Positions 52,429 through 62,781 are shown, counted from the first letter of the stretch. The stretch: 64,000 bases of DNA from Phaeocystidibacter luteus (GCF_008933115.1 NZ_WBVO01000015.1:1-64000), one strand, 5' to 3'. Notes: a model not told the origin generated them from the letters alone. Translations and numbers: made by a program.

Positions 52429-54744
52429 ATGAGAAAAGTACTATTCTTTCTGTCGATTCTCACCTCGTTTCTCGCGATTGGTCAGGGTGAATATGGTTCT
52501 GGATGGAGACTCGAAGTACGAGATGAAGCAGGACTCCCAATTCCGGCTACCTCAGTCTACCTAAACGATAGTCTCGCGGGTGCTACGGATGATGAAGGGG
52601 CGATTAGCTTTGTCTTCAATAGTGGAGGACCCGTACTGGTGCGGCTGGAAGCCTCTGGCTACACGACTACTGAATTTTATTTTGAAAGAATCCCTTTCGG
52701 TCTAGCTACGGGCATCACAATGCAAAAAAGTGGAGTGCTTGGTGATGTTGTTGTCATTGGAACAAGGGCACGTCAATCACCAGATCTGGCACCCATAAGT
52801 ATTGATGTCGTTAAGCCTTATCTCATCACAGAGCGCGTTCAATCCGATATTGAAGAAACCGTAAAACAAGCCTCTGGTGTTCACGTATCTGATGGATCGG
52901 TAAACATTCGAAGCGGTTCTGGATGGAGCTACGGCGCCGGGTCTCGTGTCCTTGTTCTACTGGATGAGATGCCCTTGATAAGCCCGGATGCAGGTCAGGC
53001 TCAATGGAGCCTTCTGCCCACCGAAGCGGTTCAGTCAATGGAAGTATTGAAAGGTGCAGCATCTTCTTTATACGGTACCAGCGCTATGAACGGGATTATC
53101 AATGTAAGCACTTTGGATCCGACGAGAGAGCCACACACGGACATCCGAATGTATCAGGGCTTTTACGATTCGCCTCGCAGATCAGAATTGAAGTGGTGGA
53201 ATGGGATTCGGGGTTGGACGGGCACTCAGTTCAACCATACCATGCGAACTGGCGACGATAAGGAATACGGCTGGGTAATCGCAGGTCAAGCCGAGCACAA
53301 TGGAGGCTACCAATATGACGTGCCCGATCATCGGGGAAGATTACTGGGCAAGTTCACATATTTTGATCCAGATAATCCGGAATGGAGCTATAGTTTGACA
53401 TCCATGGGACTTTGGTCGAGCAACGGAGATGCCTTGCTGTGGAACGGATACGATGAAGCGTACATTCCGCTAGATTCTCAAGCCACGCGAACTACGGGCT
53501 TTGATTTTATTGTAGATCCAGAAGTGCGCTATGCAAACGCGAATGAAAGCCATACGATTCGCGGCCGATTCATGGTCATAAACAACAATGCCGAATCTGA
53601 AACAACGAGCTATTACAATGCGAGTCGCATGGGCTTTTTGGAGTACCTCTATCAGTTTTCATTCGATGCTTTGAGTATTTCGGCAGGATTGAATGGTCAA
53701 TTCGGTCGCAGTAACTCAGAAGTTTTTGAAGGCCTACACACCTTGAATGGTCAAGCGGCGTTCTTGCAGGCCGACTATGACTTCAAGTGGGTCACCTTGA
53801 CCGGTGGAATTCGCTATGAATCGACCCAGTTAGACAACACGCGTTGGTCGAGGCCAGTATTGCGTTTTGGGGCTAATGGTGGTACAAAATCGACCCGCTT
53901 TAGAGCCAGCTATGGAGAGGGATTCCGTTTTCCTACGATGGCTGAAGTGTACACGAGAACAAATGTTGGAGCGCTGCAAGTGTTTCCAAATCAGGGATTG
54001 AATCCCGAAAGTGGTTGGAGTGCAGAGGTGGGAATGCGACAGCTTTTTGCACTTGGTGCGGTTAAGGGGTACGTTGACTTGGCGGCATTTTGGATGAGGT
54101 ATGACAACATGATGGAATTCTCCTTTGGAAAGTGGGGAGAGGGAAGTGCGGATCCGATTCAAGACTTCGGGTTCAGAAGTATCAATATTGGAAGCACGGA
54201 AGTTCCGGGGATAGAGTTGAGTGCAGCATTTGAAATTGGTGTTGGTGAATCTGGTAAGTTAACCACCGTGGGCGGCGTAACATGGATGGAACCACGTCCC
54301 CTCGACCCAGATTTTGTGTACGCTACACATCCTGGACTATTTCCATCGTCGCCAGATCAAGAACTCAGCTATACATCGACCTCTTCAAACCCCGAGTCAG
54401 GCATATTGAAGTATCGTTACCAGTGGCTAGGAAAGTTTGACGCTCAATATGAACAGAGTTGGTGGATGGTCGGCTTTAGTGTTCGGTATAATGACTTTAT
54501 GCAGAACATTGATGGAATTTTCTTGGATCCATTATTCAGTCAACTGATTCCTGGAGTTGAGGAGGCGAGACTAAACAATGCGCAGGGCGATTGGATTGTA
54601 GATGCCAGAATTCGGGCGAACGTGAGTGAGTCGACGAGCGTTTCCTTTGTTGTGAGCAATCTCACGAATCTTGAATACTATCCTCGTCCGGCACTCGTTG
54701 GGCCGATGCGCTCCTTTGCTTTGCAGTTGCGATATAAGATATAA
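52429..54744 (+). CDS. TonB-dependent receptor
   Basis: An outer-membrane receptor of about 771 residues. The start at 52429 yields a signal peptide (KVLFFLSILTSFLAIGQG); an ATG at 52324 is in frame but would overlap the SDR gene and destroy the signal. It has a carboxypeptidase-regulatory-like domain (~25-100), a plug (~110-225, GDVVVIGTRARQSPDLAPI, then QASGVHVSDGSVNIRSGSG and MEVLKGAASSLYGTSAMNG) and a barrel. The plug resembles those of vitamin or siderophore receptors (BtuB/CirA type). The ligand is unknown and no transport partner is adjacent. Confidence 0.88.
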   Translation: MRKVLFFLSILTSFLAIGQGEYGSGWRLEVRDEAGLPIPATSVYLNDSLAGATDDEGAISFVFNSGGPVLVRLEASGYTTTEFYFERIPFGLATGITMQKSGVLGDVVVIGTRARQSPDLAPISIDVVKPYLITERVQSDIEETVKQASGVHVSDGSVNIRSGSGWSYGAGSRVLVLLDEMPLISPDAGQAQWSLLPTEAVQSMEVLKGAASSLYGTSAMNGIINVSTLDPTREPHTDIRMYQGFYDSPRRSELKWWNGIRGWTGTQFNHTMRTGDDKEYGWVIAGQAEHNGGYQYDVPDHRGRLLGKFTYFDPDNPEWSYSLTSMGLWSSNGDALLWNGYDEAYIPLDSQATRTTGFDFIVDPEVRYANANESHTIRGRFMVINNNAESETTSYYNASRMGFLEYLYQFSFDALSISAGLNGQFGRSNSEVFEGLHTLNGQAAFLQADYDFKWVTLTGGIRYESTQLDNTRWSRPVLRFGANGGTKSTRFRASYGEGFRFPTMAEVYTRTNVGALQVFPNQGLNPESGWSAEVGMRQLFALGAVKGYVDLAAFWMRYDNMMEFSFGKWGEGSADPIQDFGFRSINIGSTEVPGIELSAAFEIGVGESGKLTTVGGVTWMEPRPLDPDFVYATHPGLFPSSPDQELSYTSTSSNPESGILKYRYQWLGKFDAQYEQSWWMVGFSVRYNDFMQNIDGIFLDPLFSQLIPGVEEARLNNAQGDWIVDARIRANVSESTSVSFVVSNLTNLEYYPRPALVGPMRSFALQLRYKI

Positions 54745-55025
54745 TCGCCTAGGGCATAGGGAGCTACGTTAGACGGCTATCCCTCTTCTTCATGCACTCT
54801 TCAAATTGCATTCACGAATAGGAAACATGTCCTGCCCATCTTTGTATCCGTAATTTCCTACGCGAGAAACCTGCTTGAAAGGAAATCCTTACAAGGTGTC
54901 GAATTTTCAACAAAAAGTGTTGAAAACATTTGTTCGTCACGAGGATATTCATTTAACTTGTTGACGCAGAACGGAATTACGCACTGCAAGAGAGACCATC
55001 TACACGTACTACTGAACAACACTGC

Positions 55026-55748
55026 ATGAACCTAATACTATTCGACGTATCGGGAACACTGGTGCATTCGTCTGACTTTGAGCACAAGGTTTTGATGAGC
55101 ACCATGTCGAGAGTCATGGGAGTGCCATTGCGCACGCTCGAGGACTTTCGGAAGGCCGAAACGGAGACAGCGTTCGTGGAGAAAGTTTGGACATTGGTAA
55201 AAGGGGTGGAACCGAGTGATGAGGACTGGGAGACCATCTACGAAGTGTATCACAAAGTGTTGATGGAAGCCTACCTGCACAGCTCAGAGCGCTTCAAGTC
55301 GTTAGAAGGAGCGCCAGATCTCTTGAGAAACCTTATCGATTCCAAATCATGGGCCTTTGCAATTGCGACGACGGCATGGCACGACATGGCTCATTTGACA
55401 CTGCGCAGCGCAGGATTCTACACGAGACGAATTCATGTTGTTACCGGCGAAGGGATTGCTAAGAAGAAGGACTTGATTCACAAGGCTATCAACTCTTCGC
55501 AGAGATGGTACGGAGTGGATGGATTCAACAAGGTGACCTACGTGGGAGATGAGAATATTGACCACGTTGCATGCCGAGAATTGAACATTCCATTCATCGA
55601 AGTTGGAGAGCTTGCCACAACACGTGAAAAGCGTAAGCTGGTTCGATATCCAGACAAAGGCCAGTTCATTCGCCTTGCACGCAGAGCCGTTGTTCCAACT
55701 CGAGTTCGAACGAATTCACTCGGCAGTTTGATTGGAATAAGAGCCTAA
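55026..55748 (+). CDS. HAD-superfamily hydrolase, phosphonatase-like
   Basis: A 240-residue HAD phosphohydrolase. Motif I is FDVSGTLV near residue 7: the nucleophile Asp is present, but the usual second Asp is Ser, giving DxSGT, near the DxAGT of phosphonatase-like members. The cap domain spans ~20-90, motif II is IATTAW near 120, a Lys lies in KKKD near 150 and motif IV is VGDENID near 180. The C-terminal 50 residues are basic, with R-rich RLARRAVVPTRVR. Loss of the general acid could reduce phosphatase activity or change chemistry. It is the first of three closely spaced plus-strand genes. Confidence 0.82.
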   Translation: MNLILFDVSGTLVHSSDFEHKVLMSTMSRVMGVPLRTLEDFRKAETETAFVEKVWTLVKGVEPSDEDWETIYEVYHKVLMEAYLHSSERFKSLEGAPDLLRNLIDSKSWAFAIATTAWHDMAHLTLRSAGFYTRRIHVVTGEGIAKKKDLIHKAINSSQRWYGVDGFNKVTYVGDENIDHVACRELNIPFIEVGELATTREKRKLVRYPDKGQFIRLARRAVVPTRVRTNSLGSLIGIRA

Positions 55749-55779
55749 GACCGCCTGACATTTCATACCTTCCCTTCGC

Positions 55780-56607
55780 ATGAAAACTACTGTTGCGAAA
55801 AGCTGGAAGGACCTCCAAGAATTACTTTTTCAAGACACCTTCGACCCGAGAATTGGTCGATATCGCTCTTCCTATATCTACCGCGGAATGAATGATTCAG
55901 CCCATACGCTGAAGACATCACTCGCGCGATTAGGCGGACCGTATGAGCATCTTGAACGTCACCTTCTGCGCAACTTTCAGAAGTATGCGTTGCCGTCCAC
56001 ATTACCACAATCCTCTGTTTGGAACGTTCTCGCCATGGCCCAGCATCACGGCTTGCCTACACGATTGCTAGACTGGACCTATTCTCCGTACGTAGCATTG
56101 CACTTTGCTACGAATGATATTCAGAAGTATGATCGTGACGGAATACTTTGGGCAACGAACTATGTAGAACTGAATGACTACCTGCCTGACCGACTCAAAG
56201 ATGTAATCAATCGCGAGCAGTCGAACACATTTACGGCTGAGATGCTCGATTCGGTGTGTAAAGACCTCGACAGCCTTAAAAGATTAGAAGAGGAGGAGTT
56301 TTTGCTCTTTTTGGAGCCCCCGTCTCTTGACGAACGCATCGTGAACCAATTCGCGCTCTTTTCTCTATTGAGCTCGAGCTCAGCTAGTATGGATGAGTGG
56401 TTGGAGGATCACGATTCGTATGTTTTCCGCATCATCATTCCAAAAGAGTTGAAGTGGGAAATCCGTGATAAGCTCGATCAAGCTAATATTACAGAAAGAG
56501 TGTTGTTTCCTGGCTTGGATGGCTTATCGATGTGGCTAAAGAGACATTACAGTTCTAAGAATCCTGAACCAGATGATGATGAGATGGCGCATCACGATTT
56601 ACGGTAG
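55780..56607 (+). CDS. FRG-domain protein
   Basis: A 275-residue cytoplasmic protein with an FRG domain over most of its length. It opens SYIYRGMNDSAHTLKTSL near residue 29. The family core LAMAQHHGLPTRLLDWTYSPYVALHFA, read in parts, covers ~85-115. A downstream EEEFLLFLEPPSLDERIVNQFALFSLL also fits. FRG proteins occur in phage-related and nucleic-acid-linked settings, and no activity has been firmly established. It begins 31 bases after the HAD gene and its end overlaps the acylphosphatase gene. Confidence 0.88.
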   Translation: MKTTVAKSWKDLQELLFQDTFDPRIGRYRSSYIYRGMNDSAHTLKTSLARLGGPYEHLERHLLRNFQKYALPSTLPQSSVWNVLAMAQHHGLPTRLLDWTYSPYVALHFATNDIQKYDRDGILWATNYVELNDYLPDRLKDVINREQSNTFTAEMLDSVCKDLDSLKRLEEEEFLLFLEPPSLDERIVNQFALFSLLSSSSASMDEWLEDHDSYVFRIIIPKELKWEIRDKLDQANITERVLFPGLDGLSMWLKRHYSSKNPEPDDDEMAHHDLR

Positions 56608-56845
56608 AGTTCAGGGCGTGTTTTATCGAAAGAGCACGCAGCAGAAAGCGCGTCAGTTGGGACTTGTGGGTTGGGTGATGAATCGGCCTGACGGATCTGT
56701 GCTTGCTGAGATTCAGGGCACAGAAGAGCTACTCCAGGAGATGGTTGATTGGTGTTGGCAAGGCCCGCCGGCATGCGATGTTATCAAAATTGAAAAGACG
56801 GAAGTCCCGGTAGAACCGAGTGAGGCTTTCGAGATTCGAATCTAG
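56579..56845 (+). CDS. acyP: Acylphosphatase
   Basis: An 88-residue acylphosphatase. The phosphate-cradle loop and catalytic Arg are in GRVQGVFYRKS near residues 9-19, the catalytic Asn in GWVMNRPDGSV near 38, and the rest fits the family length of about 90. Three successive ATGs (56573, 56576, 56579) are possible starts, and I chose the last because the sequence MRWRITIYGRVQG matches family N-termini. It overlaps the FRG gene by 29 bases (35 from the first ATG). Confidence 0.9.
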   Translation: MRWRITIYGRVQGVFYRKSTQQKARQLGLVGWVMNRPDGSVLAEIQGTEELLQEMVDWCWQGPPACDVIKIEKTEVPVEPSEAFEIRI

Positions 56846-56846
56846 G

Positions 56847-58076
56847 TTAGGCTTCTTCAGGAATCGTCTTCGACTCTTTTTTTACTTTCCCAGACTTTGG
56901 CTCGTAGGAAATGAGCGACCAGGTCATCACGATGCTAGTTGCAATAATGATGTACAGAAGGATGCCATTTTCGAAATTGTCAATCTTGTGTTCGGTAGGA
57001 ATGTTGAAGAAAAGGAGAATGGTAATCAAGCCGCGTGGAGCGATATAAAGCTCGGGTTTGATATCCTTCCCGACGAAGACATTCATCCACAGATCGCGGA
57101 GCACATACATGCCTAATAGGGCGATGGTGGAGAAGATGAATACGAACGGAGACATCAGGCTTGGGAGGTCGATGGTGATACCAAAAACCACAAAGAAAAA
57201 CGTTCGAATCACGAAGCTTGATTCGAGTGTAATCAGTCTAAAGTCCTTCAGCAAACCTTCCATTACGGAGTGTTTCAACCACTTGGCAAGTCGACCTTGA
57301 AAGAACAATTTTGAGTTATTCAAAATCAATCCAAAGATGAGGATGATGAGGAGTGGTGAAAGGTGGTAACGTTTGCCGACGGCATATAGAAGAATGAGGA
57401 CGGCAATCAGCAAGAACAGTTTAACGGGAGTCTTGATGTTTTGAAGAAGAAACACCAGCGCGTAACTGAGGATGACTGAAATCACGAGTGAGAAGAGCAC
57501 GCTCCACGAGAAGGTTAGTGCCAAATCGCCCGCTGTTTCAGCTTCGAAAGCTTCGATGGTGAAATAGAACACCATAATGCCGAGAATGTCGGAGAAGGTT
57601 GATTGGTAAATCATGAACTCCTTCTTGTTGTGGCTGAGGCTACCCACACTTGGAATGACGATAGCGGAGCTCAAAATGGAAAGCGGGATTGCGTAAATCA
57701 CGGAATCTTGCCAATTCGCGTCCATCGAGTAGTGGATGAGCGCGGAAATCAGAGCGATGGTGGAGGCTAATTCGACGACCGAAAGCACGAGGCTGGAGTA
57801 TATCAAATGCCGTTTATCCTTGGTCAATTCAAGGTCTAGCGCAGCCTCCAGAACAATCATGATAATCCCAACGGTCCCAAGAATTTCGAGGATGGGGAGG
57901 AGGTCGAACTCCCCGGGATTCAGCGCTTTAAGTCCGTATCCTATACCCACCCCTGTTCCGATGAGCATGAGCACAGATGGGATTCTTGTCAACTTCGACA
58001 AGATGTTGAAGAAGTAGGATAGAATGACGATTAGCGCGAGCGCAATCAGGTAATCCTGGGGGGTGCTGAAATCCAT
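56847..58076 (-). CDS. Cation:proton antiporter (CPA-type)
   Basis: A 409-residue integral membrane exchanger of the sodium/hydrogen exchanger Pfam family, with about 10-12 hydrophobic segments and no C-terminal TrkA/RCK domain. Motifs include IMIVLEAALDLELTKDKRHL near residue 75 (acidic residues in the ion path), LSSAIVIPSVGSLSH near 145 and GLILNNSKLFFQG. The C-terminal tail is charged (KKESKTIPEEA). It probably exchanges Na+ or K+ for protons. It converges with acylphosphatase with one base between their stops, and its 5' side faces a long repeat-bearing intergenic region. Confidence 0.87.
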   Translation of the reverse strand: MDFSTPQDYLIALALIVILSYFFNILSKLTRIPSVLMLIGTGVGIGYGLKALNPGEFDLLPILEILGTVGIIMIVLEAALDLELTKDKRHLIYSSLVLSVVELASTIALISALIHYSMDANWQDSVIYAIPLSILSSAIVIPSVGSLSHNKKEFMIYQSTFSDILGIMVFYFTIEAFEAETAGDLALTFSWSVLFSLVISVILSYALVFLLQNIKTPVKLFLLIAVLILLYAVGKRYHLSPLLIILIFGLILNNSKLFFQGRLAKWLKHSVMEGLLKDFRLITLESSFVIRTFFFVVFGITIDLPSLMSPFVFIFSTIALLGMYVLRDLWMNVFVGKDIKPELYIAPRGLITILLFFNIPTEHKIDNFENGILLYIIIATSIVMTWSLISYEPKSGKVKKESKTIPEEA

Positions 58077-58098
58077 TGAGGGAAAATAGTGATTTTGG

Positions 58099-58196
58099 AC
58101 TAATGTGTCGACTGGAAGGAGGCATCCCGAGAGGCGCAGCCGATTCGGGAGAGGGTTAGACTTTTAGAGGGTCAGAGGGTCAGAGGGTTAGAGGGT
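58099..58196 (+). repeat. 98-bp direct repeat, copy 1
   Basis: Nearly identical to 58682-58779, with substitutions mainly in the first ten bases. It contains the core GGAAGGAGGCATCCCGAGAG followed by GCGCAGCCGATTCGGGAGAG, in which CCCGA and TCGGG can pair, and ends in four 8-base AGAGGGTY units. An inverted diverged core lies at 62782-62824. Confidence 0.9.
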
Positions 58197-58681
58197 TGGA
58201 CCATGACCCGTCCTGATTTTGGTTGACAGGTAAGCTATAGTTCTTATCGCGTCCTTGGAGGGTGAAGTTTAGGCGATGTGCAGTAGGCGCCTGGTAAGCG
58301 GTAACAGTAAGGAGACTTCGGGCTAGAGGTGAAATGCAAGAGGGGAGGGACGAGGGGCCATAATTCTGATGTCAGCGTTGAGAATAGCGCCACAAGGCTT
58401 GAGAGGTTTTTCTTCTAGGGGGCGTTTAGCCCCTCCCCGGTCTCAAGTTACCACGTAATGGGAATTTCTTCAGAATTTCATGAGGGCATTTAGGTGACAA
58501 TCTGCCCTCTGTTCGCACACATAGTTTTTGTCCACTATCTGTCCTGTGTTGTCCTCGATTTGTCCACGTGAAATTCCTAAGTCTCAATTTAAGAATATAG
58601 AACTTCGCCACATGGGGTGGGGTTGGGGCCCCCAACGCTGGAGGGTTAGATGGTTGGACTTATAGATAGTCGGATTAATAG
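58197..58681. other. Intergenic sequence between the 98-bp repeats
   Basis: A noncoding stretch of about 485 bases. It contains a GGGGCG / GCCCC hairpin near 58420-58440, whose 'CCCCTCCCCGGTCT' tail recurs near 62548, and a GTTGGGG/CCCCAAC palindrome near 58622-58635. I see no supportable gene: the reading frames present are short and lack coding character. Confidence 0.6.
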
Positions 58682-58779
58682 ACTGATGTGCCGACTGGAA
58701 GGAGGCATCCCGAGAGGCGCAGCCGATTCGGGAGAGGGTTAGACTTTTAGAGGGTCAGAGGGTCAGAGGGTTAGAGGGT
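58682..58779 (+). repeat. 98-bp direct repeat, copy 2
   Basis: The second copy of the element at 58099-58196, offset by 583 bases, with the same core and the same 8-base tail. Confidence 0.9.
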
Positions 58780-58974
58780 CAGATTTGCGGAGTTTGAACT
58801 CAACCTTTCGAATCTCGTGACCCACCCCAATTCCCATCACGCATCCCTGCGTTCTCTCTCCACCACGGAATTCCCTCATATTCTCTGCGAGAAAACTATC
58901 TGCGCCCCGTGCGTCTCTGCAGCATGCCCCAATAACGGTGAGTGTGGTCCTTCCACAATCCCTACCTTTCCCCC
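58780..58974. other. Repeat-derived leader upstream of the dioxygenase gene
   Basis: Contains a relative of the block seen in 1-716: CTCTCCACCACGGAATTCCC then CATATTCTCTGCGAGAAA (about 58855-58892), followed by a CCCGTGCGTCTCTGC stretch. A TACCTTTC at 58963-58970 is a weak -7-like box directly before the ATG at 58975. Confidence 0.45.
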
Positions 58975-59811
58975 ATGGGAATATCAACACTGCTAGATCT
59001 CGAGAAACTCTCGGATCATTACGCAAATTCAGAACGCATGCCTGCCATGTTTGTAGGACATGGAAGTCCGATGAATGCGATAGAACAGAACGAATTTACT
59101 CGTGGGTTTGCTGCGGTAGCCAATGCATTGCCTCACCCGCCGAAGGCCATTCTGTGCGTATCGGCCCACTGGTTTACCCAAGGGACAAGAGTATTAATGG
59201 TAGAACAGCCCGAGACGATACACGATTTTGGGGGCTTTCCGCGTGAACTCTATGACGTTGAATATCCCGCTAATGGACATCCAGAATTGGCAAAAGAAAC
59301 GTTGGATTTACTTGCGCCGGATGCCCATGCCGACGAACAATGGGGGCTCGATCATGGAACTTGGTCGGTACTCAACCACATGTATCCAGACGCGGATGTG
59401 CCCGTGTTTCAGTTGAGCATAGATTACACAAAAGATGCGGACCACCATTTTGAACTTGCTAGCAAGCTGAGGTCTTTGAGGGATAAAGGTGTACTAATCG
59501 TGGGGAGTGGGAATATCGTTCACAACCTAGGTGAGCTAGATTGGAGCAAGGGAGCGATTCGAGAAAATGGATACGATTGGGCCTTGGAAGCGAGAGCTCA
59601 AATCAACGCATTGTTGTTAGACGGAAACTTTGCGCCGCTACTTGATTATACAAATCAGGGGCTGGCATGGCGCAATTCCATTCCAACCCCTGATCATTTT
59701 TTACCACTTCTGTATGCACTTGGCGCCAAGCATGATTCCGAAGAACTAGAAATCTTTAACGACAAGGTTCTGATGGGCAGCATCAGTATGACTTCGATTA
59801 TTACGAAGTGA
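58975..59811 (+). CDS. ygiD: Extradiol dioxygenase of the DODA (YgiD) type
   Basis: About 278 residues of the LigB-related 4,5-DOPA extradiol dioxygenase family. I start at 58975 (MGISTLLDL), since residues before it come from repeat sequence. Metal-binding His residues are visible in MFVGHGSPM near 28, VSAHWF near 62 and IVHNLG near 180, with HFLPLLYALGA at the C-terminus. The E. coli homolog YgiD opens the ring of L-DOPA in vitro, while the natural substrate in most bacteria is unknown. It converges with typA, with 3 bases between the stops. Confidence 0.9.
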   Translation: MGISTLLDLEKLSDHYANSERMPAMFVGHGSPMNAIEQNEFTRGFAAVANALPHPPKAILCVSAHWFTQGTRVLMVEQPETIHDFGGFPRELYDVEYPANGHPELAKETLDLLAPDAHADEQWGLDHGTWSVLNHMYPDADVPVFQLSIDYTKDADHHFELASKLRSLRDKGVLIVGSGNIVHNLGELDWSKGAIRENGYDWALEARAQINALLLDGNFAPLLDYTNQGLAWRNSIPTPDHFLPLLYALGAKHDSEELEIFNDKVLMGSISMTSIITK

Positions 59812-59814
59812 GTC

Positions 59815-61605
59815 TTACGCGCGCTTGCGGTCTGTTTCTTTCAACAAGATTTTACGCAAGCGAATGTTCTGTGGAGTCACCTCAACGTACTCATCACCCT
59901 GAATGTATTCTAGGGCTTCCTCCAAGCTAAACTTGATGGCTGGAGCGATACGCATCTTATCGTCGGCACCGGCTGAACGAATGTTCGTCAGGTGCTTCGT
60001 TTTGGTGATGTTCACAACCATATCGCCTGCGCGGCTATTTTCTCCTACAACCTGACCTTCGTAGATCTCAACACCTGGATCGATGAAGAACTTACCTCGG
60101 TCTTGCAAACGGTTGATGGAATATGGAATTGCGGTTCCTTTATCCATGCTGATGAGTGAACCATTTTGACGCCCAGGAATCTCGCCTTTGTAAGCTTCGA
60201 ACCCGATGAATCGGTGGTTCATAATAGCCTCACCTGCTGTTGCTGTAAGGAGTGCATTACGAAGTCCAATCAAACCACGTGATGGGATGTTGAACGTCAC
60301 AATCATGCGATCACCTTTTGGCTCCATGTTGAGCATTTCGCCCTTACGCATGGTTACCATTTCAACCGCGGTGCCGCTTTTATCTTCAGGAAGGTCAACT
60401 ACCAATTCCTCAATTGGTTCGCATTTTACACCATCAACTTCTTTCAAGATTACTTGAGGCTGACCAATTTGAAGTTCGTACCCTTCGCGACGCATTGTTT
60501 CGATGAGAACTGAAAGGTGAAGTACACCACGGCCGTAAACACGGAATGCATCGGCTTTTTCGGTCTCCTCAACCCTGAGGGCGAGGTTCTTTTCCATCTC
60601 TTTTTCAAGACGGTCATTGATGTGACGAGAAGTAACGAATTTACCCTCCTTGCCAAAGAAAGGAGAATCGTTAATAGTGAAGAGCATACTCATGGTAGGC
60701 TCGTCAATACGAATTGTTGGTAGTGCTTCAGGGTTTTCAAAATCGGCGATAGTATCTCCAATTTCGAACCCTTCGATACCTGTGATTGCACAGATGTCGC
60801 CTGCGTGAACTTCGCTCACCTTAGCACGACCCATTCCATCGAAGACAAATACTTCTTTGATCTTCGATTTTACCGGGGTGCCGTCGCGCTTGATGAGGGT
60901 AACCTGTTGGTTTTCCTTTAGTGTACCGCGCTTAAGGCGACCGATGGCAATACGGCCGGTGTATTTACTATAATCGAGTGAAGTAATGAGCATTTGCGGA
61001 GTTCCTTCTTCTACCCTAGGGGCAGGAACATGCTCGAGTACCATATCGAGAAGCGGAGCGATATTCTCCGTCTGATTCTTCCAATCGTCGCTCATCCAGT
61101 TGTGCTTAGCAGAGCCGTACACAGTAGGGAAGTCGAGCTGCTCTTCGGTAGCGTCGAGGTTAAACATGAGATCGAATACTGCTTCGTGAGCGGCTTCAGG
61201 ATCACAGTTTGGCTTATCTACTTTGTTTACAACCACGATTGGCTTCAATCCGAGTTCGAGTGCTTTTCCAAGAACGAATCTGGTTTGAGGCATCGGTCCT
61301 TCGAAGGCGTCAACGAGAAGAAGAACGCCGTCGGCCATGTTGAGAACGCGCTCAACTTCACCACCAAAGTCGGCGTGGCCCGGAGTATCGATAATGTTGA
61401 TTTTGGTGTCTTTGTAGGTAACCGACACGTTCTTGGATAGAATGGTGATCCCGCGCTCGCGCTCGAGGTCGTTGTTATCCAAGATGAGTTCTCCAGTCTG
61501 CTGATTCTCACGGAATAGCTCGCAGAAGTGAAGGATTTTGTCAACCAATGTGGTCTTGCCGTGGTCAACGTGTGCGATAATCGCGATGTTTCTAATATTC
61601 GTCAT
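59815..61605 (-). CDS. typA: Ribosome-associated GTPase TypA/BipA
   Basis: A translational GTPase of about 596 residues. I start at 61605 ([18 protein letters not shown]). G1 is [10 protein letters not shown] near residue 10, G2 is in RERGITIL, G3 is DTPGHAD near 72 and G4 is NKVDKPN near 126. EF-G-like domains II, III and V follow, then the BipA-specific C-terminal domain ([20 protein letters not shown] and [17 protein letters not shown]). It binds 70S ribosomes and aids assembly and stress growth. A TACTTTTG -7-like box lies on the minus strand at 61631-61624, twelve bases before the inferred start site, without a matching TTG upstream. Confidence 0.96.
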   Translation of the reverse strand: MTNIRNIAIIAHVDHGKTTLVDKILHFCELFRENQQTGELILDNNDLERERGITILSKNVSVTYKDTKINIIDTPGHADFGGEVERVLNMADGVLLLVDAFEGPMPQTRFVLGKALELGLKPIVVVNKVDKPNCDPEAAHEAVFDLMFNLDATEEQLDFPTVYGSAKHNWMSDDWKNQTENIAPLLDMVLEHVPAPRVEEGTPQMLITSLDYSKYTGRIAIGRLKRGTLKENQQVTLIKRDGTPVKSKIKEVFVFDGMGRAKVSEVHAGDICAITGIEGFEIGDTIADFENPEALPTIRIDEPTMSMLFTINDSPFFGKEGKFVTSRHINDRLEKEMEKNLALRVEETEKADAFRVYGRGVLHLSVLIETMRREGYELQIGQPQVILKEVDGVKCEPIEELVVDLPEDKSGTAVEMVTMRKGEMLNMEPKGDRMIVTFNIPSRGLIGLRNALLTATAGEAIMNHRFIGFEAYKGEIPGRQNGSLISMDKGTAIPYSINRLQDRGKFFIDPGVEIYEGQVVGENSRAGDMVVNITKTKHLTNIRSAGADDKMRIAPAIKFSLEEALEYIQGDEYVEVTPQNIRLRKILLKETDRKRA

Positions 61606-61893
61606 GCCGATGTATTGAGCCGGCAAAAGTAGTGGTTCTCAGCGAGGTGGGTGTATGGGGGAGGTTAAATTTTTGGTTCCGAAAAAGCGTGACGGATAAA
61701 CTTGGTGTATTGGTCTCACACAGAGAAACAGAGGACACGGAGGTTTACAGAATCGCTCGCGATCAGGTATGAGCTGAAGCATCCTACTTGTCACTATTGA
61801 TTTTTCGCGATTTTGCGAGAACCACACACAATGAATCAACGCGCTAACCCTCGATGAACTCTCAAGGTTTTTTGTGGTGACGACAGAATAAAC
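61606..61893. other. Intergenic region upstream of typA
   Basis: Besides the typA promoter it holds an inverted relative of the 684-705 block (CTCACACAGAGAAACAGAGG at about 61714-61733), and near 61807-61830 a TTTTGCGAGAACCACACAC stretch related to the repeats at 24.3 kb. No gene seen. Confidence 0.5.
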
Positions 61894-62448
61894 TTAAAGC
61901 TCGCGCCAGCCTGCGCCTGTGTCGTGTTCGTGCGTATAGACTTGCATGAAATCGAGGTTTACCCGGAGAGTGACCATGTGGGTATTTATCATGCCCATGT
62001 TTTCGTTTACGAGGTCCCAGTTGTAGGCGTACACCAGTTCAATTTCATGGAAAATACCAATTCCTATTTCCGGTCGAAATGTTGGCGCATATCCGCCATT
62101 TAGGTCGGAGTACCACAAGAAAGAGAGACCAATTTGCAGGATTGTGGCATGTACTCTCGTACCAATCTTCGGAGCGAGTATTGGTTTGCCAATGTAGCCA
62201 AACTCAGCACCAAGATTGAATGAAGGAGCATTGGCCAAAGGAAGTCCGCCAAATTCATGCATCTGCTCATAGTACAGTCCAACTTCACCAAAGAGGTGTT
62301 TTCCTCCTGAAAGTCCAACCTTAACACCATAGGTATCGCGGATGGATGCAGTGACGTGTCCAGATTCTAAGGTGTCAGTTTCTGTCTCATTTTGGCCGAT
62401 GACTGAAACGGAAATCAGTGTTAATAGGAAAAGGAGAGATGCTTTCAT
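61894..62448 (-). CDS. Exported protein of unknown function, beta-barrel-like
   Basis: About 184 residues. The start at 62448 gives a signal peptide (KASLLFLLTLISVSVIGQ); an upstream ATG adds a basic, non-signal stretch. Alternating residues and aromatic-rich strands (GEVGLYYEQMHEFGGLPLAN, GAEFGYIGKPILAPKIGTRV, IEIGIGIFHEIELVYAYN) suggest an outer-membrane barrel. It resembles the small protein at 38675-39145 only in general pattern. No family assigned; it is monocistronic. Confidence 0.65.
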   Translation of the reverse strand: MKASLLFLLTLISVSVIGQNETETDTLESGHVTASIRDTYGVKVGLSGGKHLFGEVGLYYEQMHEFGGLPLANAPSFNLGAEFGYIGKPILAPKIGTRVHATILQIGLSFLWYSDLNGGYAPTFRPEIGIGIFHEIELVYAYNWDLVNENMGMINTHMVTLRVNLDFMQVYTHEHDTGAGWREL

Positions 62449-62781
62449 GTAGAGCGATTTTTTGGAATGCAAACTATGAATGGGCTACAAACATATCCAT
62501 AACGAAAGCGGGTTGATTGAAGTGTCAATAATTACGGGGCTATTCAGCCCCTCCCGGTCTGAAGTTCGTGAATGCAGACTGAAACTTCAGAATCTCAGGC
62601 TTCCAATTTTGTTATCCGTTTGAATACGTAAGTAAACGTTTAAGATCCGAAACAGGTGAAAGGAAAGTTGGAACTTGAGAGTGGGGTTGCGGGAACCGCA
62701 CCCCGGGGCTACCCCCAGCCTCGGCTCCACAACTTGGAAAACCTCCCTCCAGTCCGACCGTCCAAGAGAGTCCAACAGTCC

